A program made the position numbers and the translations under genes. A stretch of DNA of 64,000 nucleotides from Lyngbya sp. CCAP 1446/10 (GTDB lineage: Bacteria > Cyanobacteriota > Cyanobacteriia > Cyanobacteriales > Microcoleaceae). Each line of letters begins with the position of its first letter. The stretch's first letter is position 1. The notes under the pieces are model-generated. The model was given only the letters and a program-made list of their open reading frames with translations, was not told where the DNA came from and did not search any database. Shown in pieces: positions 10,188 to 18,752 of this stretch. The stretch spans positions 1-64,000 of the forward strand of contig NZ_JAIGNI010000156.1 of assembly GCF_026130175.1 (NCBI RefSeq). Reading direction: 5' to 3'.

Positions 10188-11222
10188 ATGGCTGAGGAAC
10201 GGGTTTTACCAGTTTTTGACGCACAGAGCGTAACTATTTCTCGCGATGAGGGCTTGATGCTCTACGAGGATATGGTTTTGGGGCGTTTTTTTGAAGACAA
10301 GTGCGCTGAGATGTACTACCGGGGCAAAATGTTTGGTTTTGTCCACTTGTACAACGGCCAGGAAGCTGTCTCGACTGGCGTGATTCGATCGATGCGCCGG
10401 GATAGTACGGATTATGTCAGCAGCACCTACCGCGATCACGTTCACGCTTTAAGCGCGGGCGTACCGGCGCGGGAAGTGATGGCGGAGTTGTTCGGGAAGG
10501 AAACCGGTTGCTCGAAGGGCCGCGGCGGTTCGATGCATATGTTTTCGGCAGAACATCGGCTGTTGGGAGGTTATGCTTTTGTGGCTGAGGGGATTCCTGT
10601 AGCTACGGGGGCGGCTTTTCAATCGAAGTATCGGCGCGAAGCTTTGGGCGATGAGAGTTCCGATGGCGTAACAGCTTGTTTTTTTGGCGATGGTGCTGCA
10701 AATAACGGGCAGTTTTTCGAGTGTTTGAATATGGCTGCTTTGTGGAAGTTGCCGATTCTTTATGTTGTGGAAAACAACAAATGGGCGATCGGCATGGCCC
10801 ACGAGCGAGCTACTTCTGACCCCTTGATTTACAAAAAAGCTCATGCTTTTGGCATGGCTGGATTCGAGGTTGACGGGATGGATGTTTTGGCCGTGCGGGA
10901 AGTCGCCAAGGAAGCCATAGCACGGGCGCGGGCTGGCGAAGGCCCGACGCTCATCGAGGCCTTGACTTATCGCTTTCGGGGTCATTCTTTAGCCGATCCT
11001 GATGAGTTGCGCTCTAAGGAAGAGAAGGAATATTGGTTCCCCCGCGATCCGATTAAGAAGTTGGCTGCTGATTTGATCGATCGAACTTTGGCTACTGCTG
11101 AGGAATTAAAGGCGATCGACAAAAAGATCGAAGCTGTAATTGATGATGCGGTAGAGTTTGCGGAGAACAGCCCCGAACCCGATCCGAGCGAATTGTATCG
11201 CTATATCTATGCTGAAGATTAG
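10188..11222 (+). CDS. pdhA: Pyruvate dehydrogenase E1 component, alpha subunit
   Basis: Thiamine-diphosphate-dependent subunit of pyruvate dehydrogenase, which with PdhB decarboxylates pyruvate for transfer of the acetyl group to lipoyl-E2. The 344-aa protein has normal length. It shows the TPP-binding stretch [17 protein letters not shown] ending in ENNKWAIG, the conserved [16 protein letters not shown] entry segment and the phosphorylation-loop-like [15 protein letters not shown]. pdhB is not adjacent, which is usual in cyanobacteria. There is no clear Shine-Dalgarno sequence before the ATG. A heptamer repeat array begins 6 bp after its stop codon. Confidence 0.95.
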   Translation: MAEERVLPVFDAQSVTISRDEGLMLYEDMVLGRFFEDKCAEMYYRGKMFGFVHLYNGQEAVSTGVIRSMRRDSTDYVSSTYRDHVHALSAGVPAREVMAELFGKETGCSKGRGGSMHMFSAEHRLLGGYAFVAEGIPVATGAAFQSKYRREALGDESSDGVTACFFGDGAANNGQFFECLNMAALWKLPILYVVENNKWAIGMAHERATSDPLIYKKAHAFGMAGFEVDGMDVLAVREVAKEAIARARAGEGPTLIEALTYRFRGHSLADPDELRSKEEKEYWFPRDPIKKLAADLIDRTLATAEELKAIDKKIEAVIDDAVEFAENSPEPDPSELYRYIYAED

Positions 11223-11227
11223 TCATT

Positions 11228-11313
11228 CAGTTGACAGTTGACAGTTGACAGTTGACAGTTGACAGTTGACAGTTGACAGTTAACAGTTGACAGTTAACAG
11301 TTGACAGTTGACA
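11228..11313. repeat. GTTGACA heptanucleotide tandem repeat, about 12 units
   Basis: Near-perfect tandem iteration of CAGTTGA/GTTGACA directly behind pdhA, with a few GTTAACA variants. The same heptamer recurs at 34206-34238, 37141-37178 (opposite strand), 48590-48630 and 59322-59360. The unit contains TTGACA, the consensus -35 hexamer. The rest of the gap up to 11552 contains no gene that I can support. Confidence 0.9.
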
Positions 11314-11552
11314 AAAGAAGGAATAGGATTGGAGTAATGAATAGTCTTCGTTTAATTTCCCCCTAAAAGGGAGAGACTTTAAACCAATTCTTTCTGGTAA
11401 TCTTTAGAGATATTTTGCGTGCGGTTGCAGCCTACAGGTTAAAACCTGTGGCTGCACTAATGTGCAAGATATAATTGAAGGTATACTTTCTATACGCAAA
11501 GAGAGGCGGTATGATAAATATCGATCGCAATCTAAGTCAAATAACCAAAAAT

Positions 11553-11963
11553 ATGGGTGCAGTTCGAGTCAAAGTCAAGCTAACCAATGCCATTGATGAA
11601 GGCTTGGTTAATCGAGGATTGCTCAACCCAAATCTTCTGCGCGTTTACGAAGCAGAAGCAGTGATAAATACTGGCGTAGTACGCACAGCAATTCCCGTAG
11701 AAGTTTGTGAACACCTAGGTTTAAGAATTCGGAGTCAGGAAATAGCAAAGTATGCTGATGGCCGACAAGAAATAGTAGAATTGAATGGGCCTGTGATTGT
11801 GGAAATCGAAGGGCGCGAGACGATTGAGGCGGCAATGGTTTTAGGCGATATCGTGCTAATCGGTCAAACTGTGTTAGAAACTTTAGATTTGCTAGTAGAT
11901 TGCAAGAATCAGCGTTTAGTTCCCAATCCCGAAAATCCCGAAAGACCTGTTTTGAGAGTTTAA
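11553..11963 (+). CDS. Clan AA retropepsin-like aspartic protease homologue, catalytic Asp replaced by Asn
   Basis: Small single-domain homologue of cyanobacterial retropepsin-like proteins. The ATG at 11553 is preferred over an upstream start at 11475 because homologues begin with a MGxVxVKVKL-like strand; this gives 136 aa. The active-site turn reads VINTGVVRTAIP where the family has VDTGA followed by IP, so the nucleophile-activating Asp is Asn (codon AAT) and Ala is Val. The rest of the fold is well kept: YADGRQEIVELNGPVIVEIEGRE, then MVLGDIVLIGQTVLETLDL and DCKNQRLVPNP. The family is often found near toxin-antitoxin or restriction genes, but none is adjacent here. Probably inactive as a protease (inference). 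Confidence 0.8.
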   Translation: MGAVRVKVKLTNAIDEGLVNRGLLNPNLLRVYEAEAVINTGVVRTAIPVEVCEHLGLRIRSQEIAKYADGRQEIVELNGPVIVEIEGRETIEAAMVLGDIVLIGQTVLETLDLLVDCKNQRLVPNPENPERPVLRV

Positions 11964-11977
11964 GCAATCTCAAAACT

Positions 11978-13075
11978 TTAAACTATTTTCGGCACAGGCC
12001 GCAACCTTCCCGCGACTTCTACACTCGGCCAACTGGGATCGAAAGTCAAATTTTCCAAAGTTCCATCGCTACCAATTACAAACGTATCCTCAATTTTTGC
12101 TCCCGACAAACTCGGATTCCAAGCCACAGCCATATTTACTGCTAAAATCTCTGAAGTAGCCGGATTCGCCACAATTTCCCGCGCTAAATATCCGGTAGTT
12201 CCGCCTTGATGGTGTTCGCGAATTGCTTGAGGATATCCGTGCTGTTCGTAAGCTGTTTTTAGGGTATCATAAACCGCATTCAGCGATACTCCCTGGCGAC
12301 AAGAATCTAAGGCGGCTGCTTCAATTTCTCGGACTTGTCGGTGTAACTCTGAATGCTGTTTTTCCAAAGAACCAAAACAGACAAATCGGGTTAAATTTGC
12401 ATACAAACCGTTTCCCCTAGCGCAGAATACTAACATGGCTTGCTTCCCGATTTGTTCGGCGGTAGCGGTGGCGTGGCGGTATAGCGGTAAACGTCTTTCT
12501 CCAGCCACTAATGTCAGGGCTGGATGCAAACCTCTCGCCCACAAAGCCTCTGCACCGGCACCCGCTAATTGATATTCTGTCCATTCCGGTTTGGCGGCTG
12601 AAAGTACCTCTGTCATCGCTTCGCTGGCTAAACGCCCGACTCGCCGATATCGCTCTAATTCGCTTGACATCATTGTCTGTTTGCGAGACTGTAAAGATGC
12701 GATTATTGGTGTTTCTTGGGAATTTGGTCGATCGCTCATCACGTTACCGCCCGCAGTAATTTCTTTGACAAAAGCTTCGCGCTGTGCAACATCCGCCCAA
12801 GGATAGATGTGCATTTGAAAGTTGGCTGGAACTTCTTCATCTTGCAAGCGCTGGGCTTCGATTTCATCTGTCAGCACAAAAGCATTTTCGGCGGTAATTA
12901 ATATTTCTGCAACTCCGGTTTCTGCGGTAAGCAATACTGTATGGGAACCGCCGGCGGTAGCCCAAGCAAACCAATCAGTGCCACGCAACCGCAGGGCGAT
13001 CGCTCCTGTTTCGGTTAAGGCTTTGCGGATGAATTCGAGTTTGCTGTCAACTTCTGGGTTTAATGAGTTTATCAT
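11978..13075 (-). CDS. M24 (pita-bread) peptidase homologue with altered metal site
   Basis: A 365-aa member of the Xaa-Pro aminopeptidase/creatinase superfamily with N-terminal creatinase-like and C-terminal pita-bread domains (from about residue 135). The His region EHHQGGTTGY and the last Glu (KIEDTF) are recognisable. The segment that should supply two Asp ligands reads CARGNGLYANLTRF, and the first Glu of the usual EP motif is Asn (AWNPS). Several metal ligands are therefore missing and the enzyme may use one metal, none, or do something other than peptidase chemistry. It converges with the retropepsin gene (14-bp gap). Confidence 0.75.
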   Translation of the reverse strand: MINSLNPEVDSKLEFIRKALTETGAIALRLRGTDWFAWATAGGSHTVLLTAETGVAEILITAENAFVLTDEIEAQRLQDEEVPANFQMHIYPWADVAQREAFVKEITAGGNVMSDRPNSQETPIIASLQSRKQTMMSSELERYRRVGRLASEAMTEVLSAAKPEWTEYQLAGAGAEALWARGLHPALTLVAGERRLPLYRHATATAEQIGKQAMLVFCARGNGLYANLTRFVCFGSLEKQHSELHRQVREIEAAALDSCRQGVSLNAVYDTLKTAYEQHGYPQAIREHHQGGTTGYLAREIVANPATSEILAVNMAVAWNPSLSGAKIEDTFVIGSDGTLENLTFDPSWPSVEVAGRLRPVPKIV

Positions 13076-13129
13076 AAAGCAATTGATATCGAGTTAATTC
13101 TTCAATTCTTCAATCTTTCAATCCAAAAT

Positions 13130-14215
13130 CTAAAATAGATTGACCGTTACTGCTTGCAATTCTTTAGCCTTTTCTTCCGGTAAAGCATCGTTAGCAAACA
13201 TTCCGGCTGCTAGTTCGGTTCCTGCTAAGTATTTTAGCCGATCGCTCGATCGATATGGCGGATAAAACTCAGCGTGCAGATGCGCCTCCGGGTGAGGCTT
13301 TCCGTCTGTGGGCGCTTGAAACCAAGCCATCAAATAAGGGAATTGGCGCTGCCACAAACCGTCATATTTAAGCGCGACTGTTTTTAAGGCCTTGGCAAGT
13401 GCTTGACGCTGTTTTTCGGTAAGATCGATAAATGTAGCAGTTGGTGCGATCGGGGCAATCCACACTTCGTAAGGATAGCGGGCGCAAGCGGGCACAAAGG
13501 CGATCGCCTCTTCGTCTAAATAAAGAATTCGCTGTTTGTCAGCAATCTCTTTTTGAATCAAATCTTGCAGCAAACCGCTACTATTTTTTTGATAGTAAAC
13601 CGACTGACATTCTAACATCCGCGCCGGCACTGGCGGCACGAACGGATAAGCGTAAATTTGACCGTGGGGATGGTGCAAAGTTACTCCGACTTCGACGCCG
13701 CGATTTTCAAACGGTAAGACGTATTGAATTTCGGGATTGCTGCCAATCACTGAAGTGCGATCGGCCCATACTTCTAACAGCAATTCTAAGTGACTCAACT
13801 CCAAAGAACCCAAAGAAGCTTGTGGATCTTGAGTAAATACTACCACTTCGCAAATGCCGTTAGCGGGCAGAGTTTCGACAATACTTGTAGGTGCATTATT
13901 TGCCTGCAAACTCATCGATGGAAAGCGGTTGTCAAAAACTGCTACGTCGTATTTTCCCTGGGGTAATTCTGTGGGAAACTTGGGGTTAATTGTCGCAGCC
14001 AGCGGATTGTATTCCGGCGGCGGCATGAATGTTCTGCCCTGGCGGTGGCTGGCATATGCTACCCATTCCCCGCGCAAAGGATGCCAGCGAAAATGTGGGT
14101 TTGCTTGTACGGGCTCGTTGCTGGGACTTACCGCCACGATGCCTTCTGGGATTGGGTAGCGGCTGTAGAGTGTGAGTGGGCGGCCGTCTGGTTTTTGCAA
14201 TATTTGGGAGTGCAT
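13130..14215 (-). CDS. galT: Galactose-1-phosphate uridylyltransferase
   Basis: Leloir-pathway enzyme exchanging galactose-1-P with UDP-glucose. The catalytic HPH triad lies in HHPHGQIYAYP, and DNRFPS and the later HAEFYPPYRS are typical of the GalT/HIT superfamily. The ATG at 14215 (361 aa) matches the normal family start (MHSQILQKPDGR); the open frame continues 56 codons further upstream without homology. It may serve galactose supply for the UDP-galactopyranose route seen at the right end of the window (inference). Confidence 0.9.
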   Translation of the reverse strand: MHSQILQKPDGRPLTLYSRYPIPEGIVAVSPSNEPVQANPHFRWHPLRGEWVAYASHRQGRTFMPPPEYNPLAATINPKFPTELPQGKYDVAVFDNRFPSMSLQANNAPTSIVETLPANGICEVVVFTQDPQASLGSLELSHLELLLEVWADRTSVIGSNPEIQYVLPFENRGVEVGVTLHHPHGQIYAYPFVPPVPARMLECQSVYYQKNSSGLLQDLIQKEIADKQRILYLDEEAIAFVPACARYPYEVWIAPIAPTATFIDLTEKQRQALAKALKTVALKYDGLWQRQFPYLMAWFQAPTDGKPHPEAHLHAEFYPPYRSSDRLKYLAGTELAAGMFANDALPEEKAKELQAVTVNLF

Positions 14216-14345
14216 TTTTTTCGGCGGGCGATCTGTTTTGAGAGATTTTATAATTCTAACTTCCTGTGTCGAAAACCCGCCCCTATCTAAAGTCGCAAAG
14301 TGCATGAGAAAGCGATCAACGCCTGGTTTTGGCACAGATGAAAGT

Positions 14346-15068
14346 CTAGGTAGAAAATAGTAGTGAAAGAGCAAAACTTCCAATAAATGTCAAACTAGAC
14401 CAGTTGGTATCCTGAGTTTGATGCGCTTCAGGAATAATTTCTTCGACGATCGCAGTTATCAGAGTCCCCGTTGTAAATGCCAGCACAACTAGCTTAGGAA
14501 GCTCAGATTGTCCGCGCAATCCCCAATAACCGAGAGTTGCACCCAGCCAAACCGGGATCAGAAAGGCAGCCAGCAACAAAAATCGCTGTCCGCGCGGCAT
14601 ATTTTGACTTCTAAACTCTGCATTGGTCACAAATCCTTCTGGAATGTGAGCAACGACTCTCGCCGATGCCAGCGTTATTCCTAAATGTTCCGAAATTGTC
14701 AGACTGGTTCCAATCATTAATCCATCGCCAAACAAATCGATCGCAATACTGAGAAATATCACCCAACCAACCGTATTGTGATCGATGCCCTGTAGGCGAT
14801 TCTTGCTCAAGTTGAGAAGTTGATTAACCCATACAAAAAAAGCTCCTCCAACAAACAGTGCCAGAATAGTTGCCCAGACTGGTTTAGCTGAAATAACTCT
14901 GGGCAGCAGTTCGGTGGAGGCGATCGCCAGTAGCACGCCAGCAGCAGAGTGCAATGCCAGTCCTAATGTTTTTTTTGATAACGGTAATGCTTCGGCAAGC
15001 ATAGCACCGATGAAGTTACTAAGAACAGGTAAGGCTGACAGTATGAGAGCAAAAATAAATGCTTGCAT
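14346..15068 (-). CDS. ZIP-family divalent metal transporter
   Basis: Integral membrane protein of 240 aa with about eight hydrophobic helices. The ZIP transport-site motifs are present: HIPEGF in the fourth helix (variant of HNxPEG) and EEIIPEAH in the fifth. ZIP proteins import Zn2+, Fe2+ or Mn2+. It lies only 11 bp behind the ferrochelatase-like gene on the same strand, which points to a shared transcript and a link between metal uptake and a chelatase. Substrate not determinable from sequence. Confidence 0.85.
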   Translation of the reverse strand: MQAFIFALILSALPVLSNFIGAMLAEALPLSKKTLGLALHSAAGVLLAIASTELLPRVISAKPVWATILALFVGGAFFVWVNQLLNLSKNRLQGIDHNTVGWVIFLSIAIDLFGDGLMIGTSLTISEHLGITLASARVVAHIPEGFVTNAEFRSQNMPRGQRFLLLAAFLIPVWLGATLGYWGLRGQSELPKLVVLAFTTGTLITAIVEEIIPEAHQTQDTNWSSLTFIGSFALSLLFST

Positions 15069-15079
15069 GACTTGTCAAC

Positions 15080-16177
15080 CTATCTAGAACTGTGAGTATC
15101 AACCGTGAGTGGCTGTGCGGCCAACATGGCTTCAATCTGAGGATTTGCCCATGCTGCTGCAATCTTTAAAAAATCAGGATCGTCATTGACGCAATCTAGC
15201 CGCACATAAGTTACAGTTGGATACTTACTGCGTAAAGATTGAATGGCATCCTCCACATCAAGAATGGTTTCATAATTCTCAGTTGCCCAACCGAGTGGTT
15301 TAAATACAATCGCTTGGGCACCTGCTTTAATCAAGCTTTGTGCAGCTTGTTTTATGTCGGGTTGTGACCAATTAATGAACGGCATATCATGATTAATCCA
15401 GCCAATCGAAATTAACGGATATCGCTGTTGCAATTGCGATCGCACAGCATCACAAAGTGCTTGTCCATCAATCACACCAGTCAACAGTCCTTTGGCTCGC
15501 TCTGGTCCACCATGAACGGTGAGTATAATGCCAATTCGAGACTCAAAAAAGCGATCGGCAAAAAGTTCAGTCAGCGTTTCCTCAAGTTGATGCACTATCA
15601 AATCAACATAAGCAGGTTCAGTTGCAAACGATGGAATGTAACGAACTGATTTAAATGGAGAGTATTGAGGATTATTCTCAGGTGCGTTTGCTGCAATAAC
15701 TTCATTGACTTGTTCGATCGCAATTGCTCCCGTAAAGGCAGAAGCGACAACCAGCAAAGGATAGATCAATAAATTCCCAAAGCCCTGCTGAATCAGGTCT
15801 GCGACAACCTGCTGCACAAAAGGTTGACAAAAATAAAATCCCTTGAAAACTTGCACGCGATCGCCCCATCGGTCTTGCAACTGTGTTTCAATGCCGAGGC
15901 GCTGTTTTTCAAATATCTCATTTTCCGGTGACATGAACTGATGATGCTTGACCCCAAAATTGTACAAATCTTGAAGCGCCAGAAACTTGCCAGCCAAGGG
16001 GTACAGCCAATCTGGGATTGGCACAAACTGAGCCGCGATGTACTTAGTTGCAGCTTGATTGTAGCGACTCAGATCGCGGTAAGATTGCACTTCACCATAA
16101 CCTGCCAGCAACACTGCAACGCGATTTTCACTTTGAGCGGCGGCGGAATCTGTCGATTGAAATTGATGATTAATCAT
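15080..16177 (-). CDS. Ferrochelatase-like protein
   Basis: About 365 aa starting at the ATG at 16177 (a longer frame to 16243 lacks homology). It follows the ferrochelatase fold: N-terminal VLLAGYGEVQSYRDL (cf. LLxxxGxP), a central FKGFYFCQPFVQQVV with YPLLVVASAFTG, and the His region ILTVHGGPERAKG (family: FSAHGxP). It differs enough from HemH that it is probably not the main haem enzyme. Its operon-like position upstream of a ZIP transporter suggests metal insertion into a tetrapyrrole or a metallochaperone role (inference). Confidence 0.7.
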   Translation of the reverse strand: MINHQFQSTDSAAAQSENRVAVLLAGYGEVQSYRDLSRYNQAATKYIAAQFVPIPDWLYPLAGKFLALQDLYNFGVKHHQFMSPENEIFEKQRLGIETQLQDRWGDRVQVFKGFYFCQPFVQQVVADLIQQGFGNLLIYPLLVVASAFTGAIAIEQVNEVIAANAPENNPQYSPFKSVRYIPSFATEPAYVDLIVHQLEETLTELFADRFFESRIGIILTVHGGPERAKGLLTGVIDGQALCDAVRSQLQQRYPLISIGWINHDMPFINWSQPDIKQAAQSLIKAGAQAIVFKPLGWATENYETILDVEDAIQSLRSKYPTVTYVRLDCVNDDPDFLKIAAAWANPQIEAMLAAQPLTVDTHSSR

Positions 16178-16412
16178 TGGATTATTGGGTTGAATGTTAA
16201 ATATTTCAAAAGCGGTTTTGTTGCAAAAAATATTGCAGAACAAAGACTAGATCGGCATCAAATTTGATTAATGGTTATGGACGAATCAAGAACAAAGAAA
16301 CCAGTTTTTTTACTGAATCTGCGGGTTGCAAAGAAGTATTTTTGTGAAAAAACCCGGTTTTTTACCACCCATGCGTAAGTCATGAAGATGACAGAACCAA
16401 TATTTTCTCAAG
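16178..16412. other. Short spacer with a degenerate repeat
   Basis: No gene. 16300-16380 has remnants of an interspersed element: AAACCAG and AAACCCGG blocks followed by ATGCGTAAGTCA, which resembles the inner and terminal sequence of the intact copy at 30434-30540. Confidence 0.4.
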
Positions 16413-16709
16413 TCAAGACTCCAATGCTTTTAGCCTGGCCCGAAGTTGGGCGATTTCCTGCGCCATATCTACAACCATTACCGCCCCTACGAGATTTAGT
16501 CCTAAATCTTGGCGCAACCGTTGGATTTGACCAATGCGCGCAATTTCCCGCGCGTGTAGCATTGAGCCGATCGGCTCAATCAACCCCACTTGCACAAATT
16601 GCTCAATTATCATCGTTGAAGTTTCCGTCACCAAAGCTGCATATTCAAACGTATACAGCCGATCGCCATTTTCGGAAACAACCATAGTGGACAAGCTAAA
16701 TTCCGTCAT
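16413..16709 (-). CDS. cbpM: Chaperone modulator CbpM-like protein (MerR-type HTH)
   Basis: A 98-aa protein with the CbpM pattern: a helix-turn-helix core of MerR type (FVQVGLIEPIG, then IARIGQIQRLRQDLGLNLVGA) followed by a leucine-rich helix. CbpM binds the J domain of CbpA and inhibits its co-chaperone activity. Its ATG overlaps the cbpA stop codon by 4 bases (ATGA), so translation is coupled. This is the normal cbpA-cbpM arrangement. Confidence 0.85.
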   Translation of the reverse strand: MTEFSLSTMVVSENGDRLYTFEYAALVTETSTMIIEQFVQVGLIEPIGSMLHAREIARIGQIQRLRQDLGLNLVGAVMVVDMAQEIAQLRARLKALES

Positions 16710-17689
16710 AGTCTCACCTCTTCTATTGCAGAACGCGGGTTAAAATTGCTACTCGCCTTAATTTTTTCATAACACTCCTGCTCGATTTCACTCAACTCCT
16801 TCGGAGACACGATCAGAAGTTTCACAATTAGATCGGTGCGATCGCCTTTCGGTAATATCCAACCCTTGCCGCGCAGTCGCAGCGATTGCCCGGAATTTAC
16901 CCCTTTCGGCACAGTCATCATCACACCCCCATCTGGCGTTGGCACTTGCATTTGAGTACCTAAAACAGCTTCATCTGGGCGAATAGGAACCTCGCAAGTT
17001 AAGTTATCACCTGAAAACTTAAAAAAGGGATGGGGAAATAGTTCGATTGTCAGATACAAATCGCCTCGCTGTTGAGAAAAAGGGCTGACGCGACCTTTTC
17101 CTTTCAGCCGAATCCGACTGCCTAATTTAGCACCTGCGGGAATGCGAACGTTAAGGGTTTCATTGTCCAACTGCAAGCGTTTCTGCACGCCGTGAAAGGC
17201 TTCTGAAAGCGAAAGGGCGATCGCCGCTTCAGTATCAGGTGCAGGTGCTTGAGTGCGAAATCCCGCAAAATCATCAGCCTGATTCGAGGTGCCCGAATGA
17301 GTTTGTCGCGATCGAGTTTGGCCACCGCGACCCAGCAAATCCTTGAGAAAATCATCAAAATTGCTGTATTGATCGAAATTGGTGGACGGATCGAAATCAA
17401 ATCCCCCGGTATTCGTGCTACTTCCTCTAGGAGGAGCGCCGCCAGCCCCTGCTTGCTTCCAGTGCTGCCCAAATTGGTCATACTTGCTGCGCGTTTCAGG
17501 ATTTGATAAAACCTCGTTGGCTTCATTCAAATCTTTGAACTTATCCTCAGCTTCTGGATTGCCGGGATTCACATCTGGATGATGTTTGCGGGCAAGTTTG
17601 CGATATGCTCGCTTGATTTCTTCAGGAGTTGCAGTTTTGCTAACTCCCAGAATGGTGTAGTAATCTTTGAAGTCGGTTGCAGTTGGCAT
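16706..17689 (-). CDS. cbpA: Curved DNA-binding protein CbpA, DnaJ-like co-chaperone
   Basis: A class B J-protein of 327 aa: J domain at about 8-73 with the HPD motif in KHHPDVNPG, a Gly/Ser-rich linker, and two beta-barrel substrate-binding domains (LNVRIPAGAKLGSRIRLKGKG; LRLRGKGWILPKG). No zinc finger. CbpA stimulates DnaK ATPase; dnaK lies 2 kb away on the same strand. A GAAGGAA heptamer array begins 11 bp upstream of the ATG, where a Shine-Dalgarno site would be expected; on the mRNA strand it is pyrimidine-rich and cannot serve as one. Confidence 0.92.
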   Translation of the reverse strand: MPTATDFKDYYTILGVSKTATPEEIKRAYRKLARKHHPDVNPGNPEAEDKFKDLNEANEVLSNPETRSKYDQFGQHWKQAGAGGAPPRGSSTNTGGFDFDPSTNFDQYSNFDDFLKDLLGRGGQTRSRQTHSGTSNQADDFAGFRTQAPAPDTEAAIALSLSEAFHGVQKRLQLDNETLNVRIPAGAKLGSRIRLKGKGRVSPFSQQRGDLYLTIELFPHPFFKFSGDNLTCEVPIRPDEAVLGTQMQVPTPDGGVMMTVPKGVNSGQSLRLRGKGWILPKGDRTDLIVKLLIVSPKELSEIEQECYEKIKASSNFNPRSAIEEVRL

Positions 17690-17700
17690 GATTTAAGTAG

Positions 17701-17739
17701 AAGGAAGAAGGAAGAAGGAAGAAGGAAGAAGGAAGAAGA
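17701..17739. repeat. GAAGGAA heptanucleotide tandem repeat in the cbpA 5' flank
   Basis: Five to six perfect units of the heptamer AGAAGGA immediately upstream of the minus-strand cbpA start. The strand asymmetry (all purine on plus, all pyrimidine on minus) is complete. The same heptamer occurs at 61523-61570. Confidence 0.9.
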
Positions 17740-17813
17740 CATACACAGCGACATTTTGAGCGATCCGTATTTGACGTTTAATTAGGTGAATTTATTTGAC
17801 ATTCAAAATCCGA

Positions 17814-18113
17814 TTATTCTGCACTGGGAACATCGTTTGTCAGTGATAAATCTCCTTCTTCACTGAGTTGTTGAAAGTCTTCATTTGTGGTAAACCGCTT
17901 TGCCTCTGTTGGATCTGTGGCTGGATTGCCAGCAAAATTGGTCGCTGCTGAGCGATCGATCGCAGAAGGATCGATTTCGGCTCCTGCCTCGGCTTCGGCG
18001 GCCAACAGTGCATTACCTCCAGCATAATGATTTTTTCCGGCGATCGTTTGTAGAGCTTCGGCGGCGGCTTGATTGGGAACTGCTGCTTGAGCTATCATTG
18101 ATTCGTCATTCAT
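17814..18113 (-). CDS. Hypothetical 99-aa Ala/Glu-rich acidic protein
   Basis: Not recognised. The product is rich in Ala, Glu and Asn, lacks Cys, Trp and membrane segments, and looks largely disordered. An AGAGG ribosome-binding site lies about 10 bases before the ATG at 18113. It sits between cbpA and a group of small membrane or envelope proteins on the same strand, so a stress role is possible but unproven. Confidence 0.55.
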   Translation of the reverse strand: MNDESMIAQAAVPNQAAAEALQTIAGKNHYAGGNALLAAEAEAGAEIDPSAIDRSAATNFAGNPATDPTEAKRFTTNEDFQQLSEEGDLSLTNDVPSAE

Positions 18114-18197
18114 GATGGGAACCTCTTGAGTTGTGGTTTAGTTTGCTTATTTTAAACTAGAAAATCAGCAGGATTTGTGATTAATTGGCTTCCTTTA

Positions 18198-18272
18198 TTA
18201 TAACTGATTAAAAACGATCGGCAACAATGCTACTGGAATCAAAATTTGCGCGATGGCAATTGTCGTATCCAT
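18198..18272 (-). CDS. Possible 24-aa single-span membrane peptide
   Basis: A short frame with ATG at 18272 and TAA at 18198-18200. The peptide starts MDTTIAIAQILIPVAL and ends LPIVFNQL, i.e. a nearly continuous hydrophobic helix with one Pro kink and almost no charge. AGGAG lies about 11 bases upstream of the ATG. Size and composition are like those of the small photosystem or cytochrome b6f subunits, but I do not recognise a family. It could also be a toxin-like or chance peptide. Confidence 0.35.
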   Translation of the reverse strand: MDTTIAIAQILIPVALLPIVFNQL

Positions 18273-18370
18273 AGATTGGACGCTCCTCATGTATGTTAAT
18301 TGCGATCGGTCAAAACATCCCGAATCGTTATAGCAACATTTCTAAGATTAGACTGACCAAGTTTTTTCCC

Positions 18371-18706
18371 TCAACTCAACAATCTAATCACGAGAAGCAG
18401 AAGTGCAACTGCAAGCAAGCCACCATAGAATATGAACATCCGATCGCCAAACCACTTTGGCAAAAAGAAAATGTCGGTTGTTTGACCGTGATAAGATTCC
18501 AAGCTTTCAGCGTAAGTCGTCAGGGGACAAGTCCAATTGTTGGCGATGAGAACGATGACTTCGATCGCGAATAAAGCAACGGCAATCCATGTGAGAATTG
18601 AGATTTTGTCAGCAGTAACCTCATATAATATAACTGCCATGATTACATTGAAGAATATGAAGATTGCGGAATGAACGAATCTGATGAAGGCGATAGAGTT
18701 CAGCAT
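18371..18706 (-). CDS. Small multi-pass membrane protein (DUF2784-like)
   Basis: A 111-aa protein with four hydrophobic segments (about 8-28, 35-56, 58-78 and 90-110). Between helices 2 and 3 it has NNWTCPLTTYAESL, reminiscent of the CPLT motif of DUF2784-type proteins. GGAG is present upstream of the ATG at 18706. Function unknown. Confidence 0.65.
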   Translation of the reverse strand: MLNSIAFIRFVHSAIFIFFNVIMAVILYEVTADKISILTWIAVALFAIEVIVLIANNWTCPLTTYAESLESYHGQTTDIFFLPKWFGDRMFIFYGGLLAVALLLLVIRLLS

Positions 18707-18752
18707 AAAATATTTGACTCCATGAGATTTTACCTACTCAGCCGATCGCACA

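Noticed and set aside
13075-14215. galT start at 14383 giving 417 aa
   Set aside because: The additional 56 residues have no family counterpart and reach into the 3' flank of the ZIP gene.
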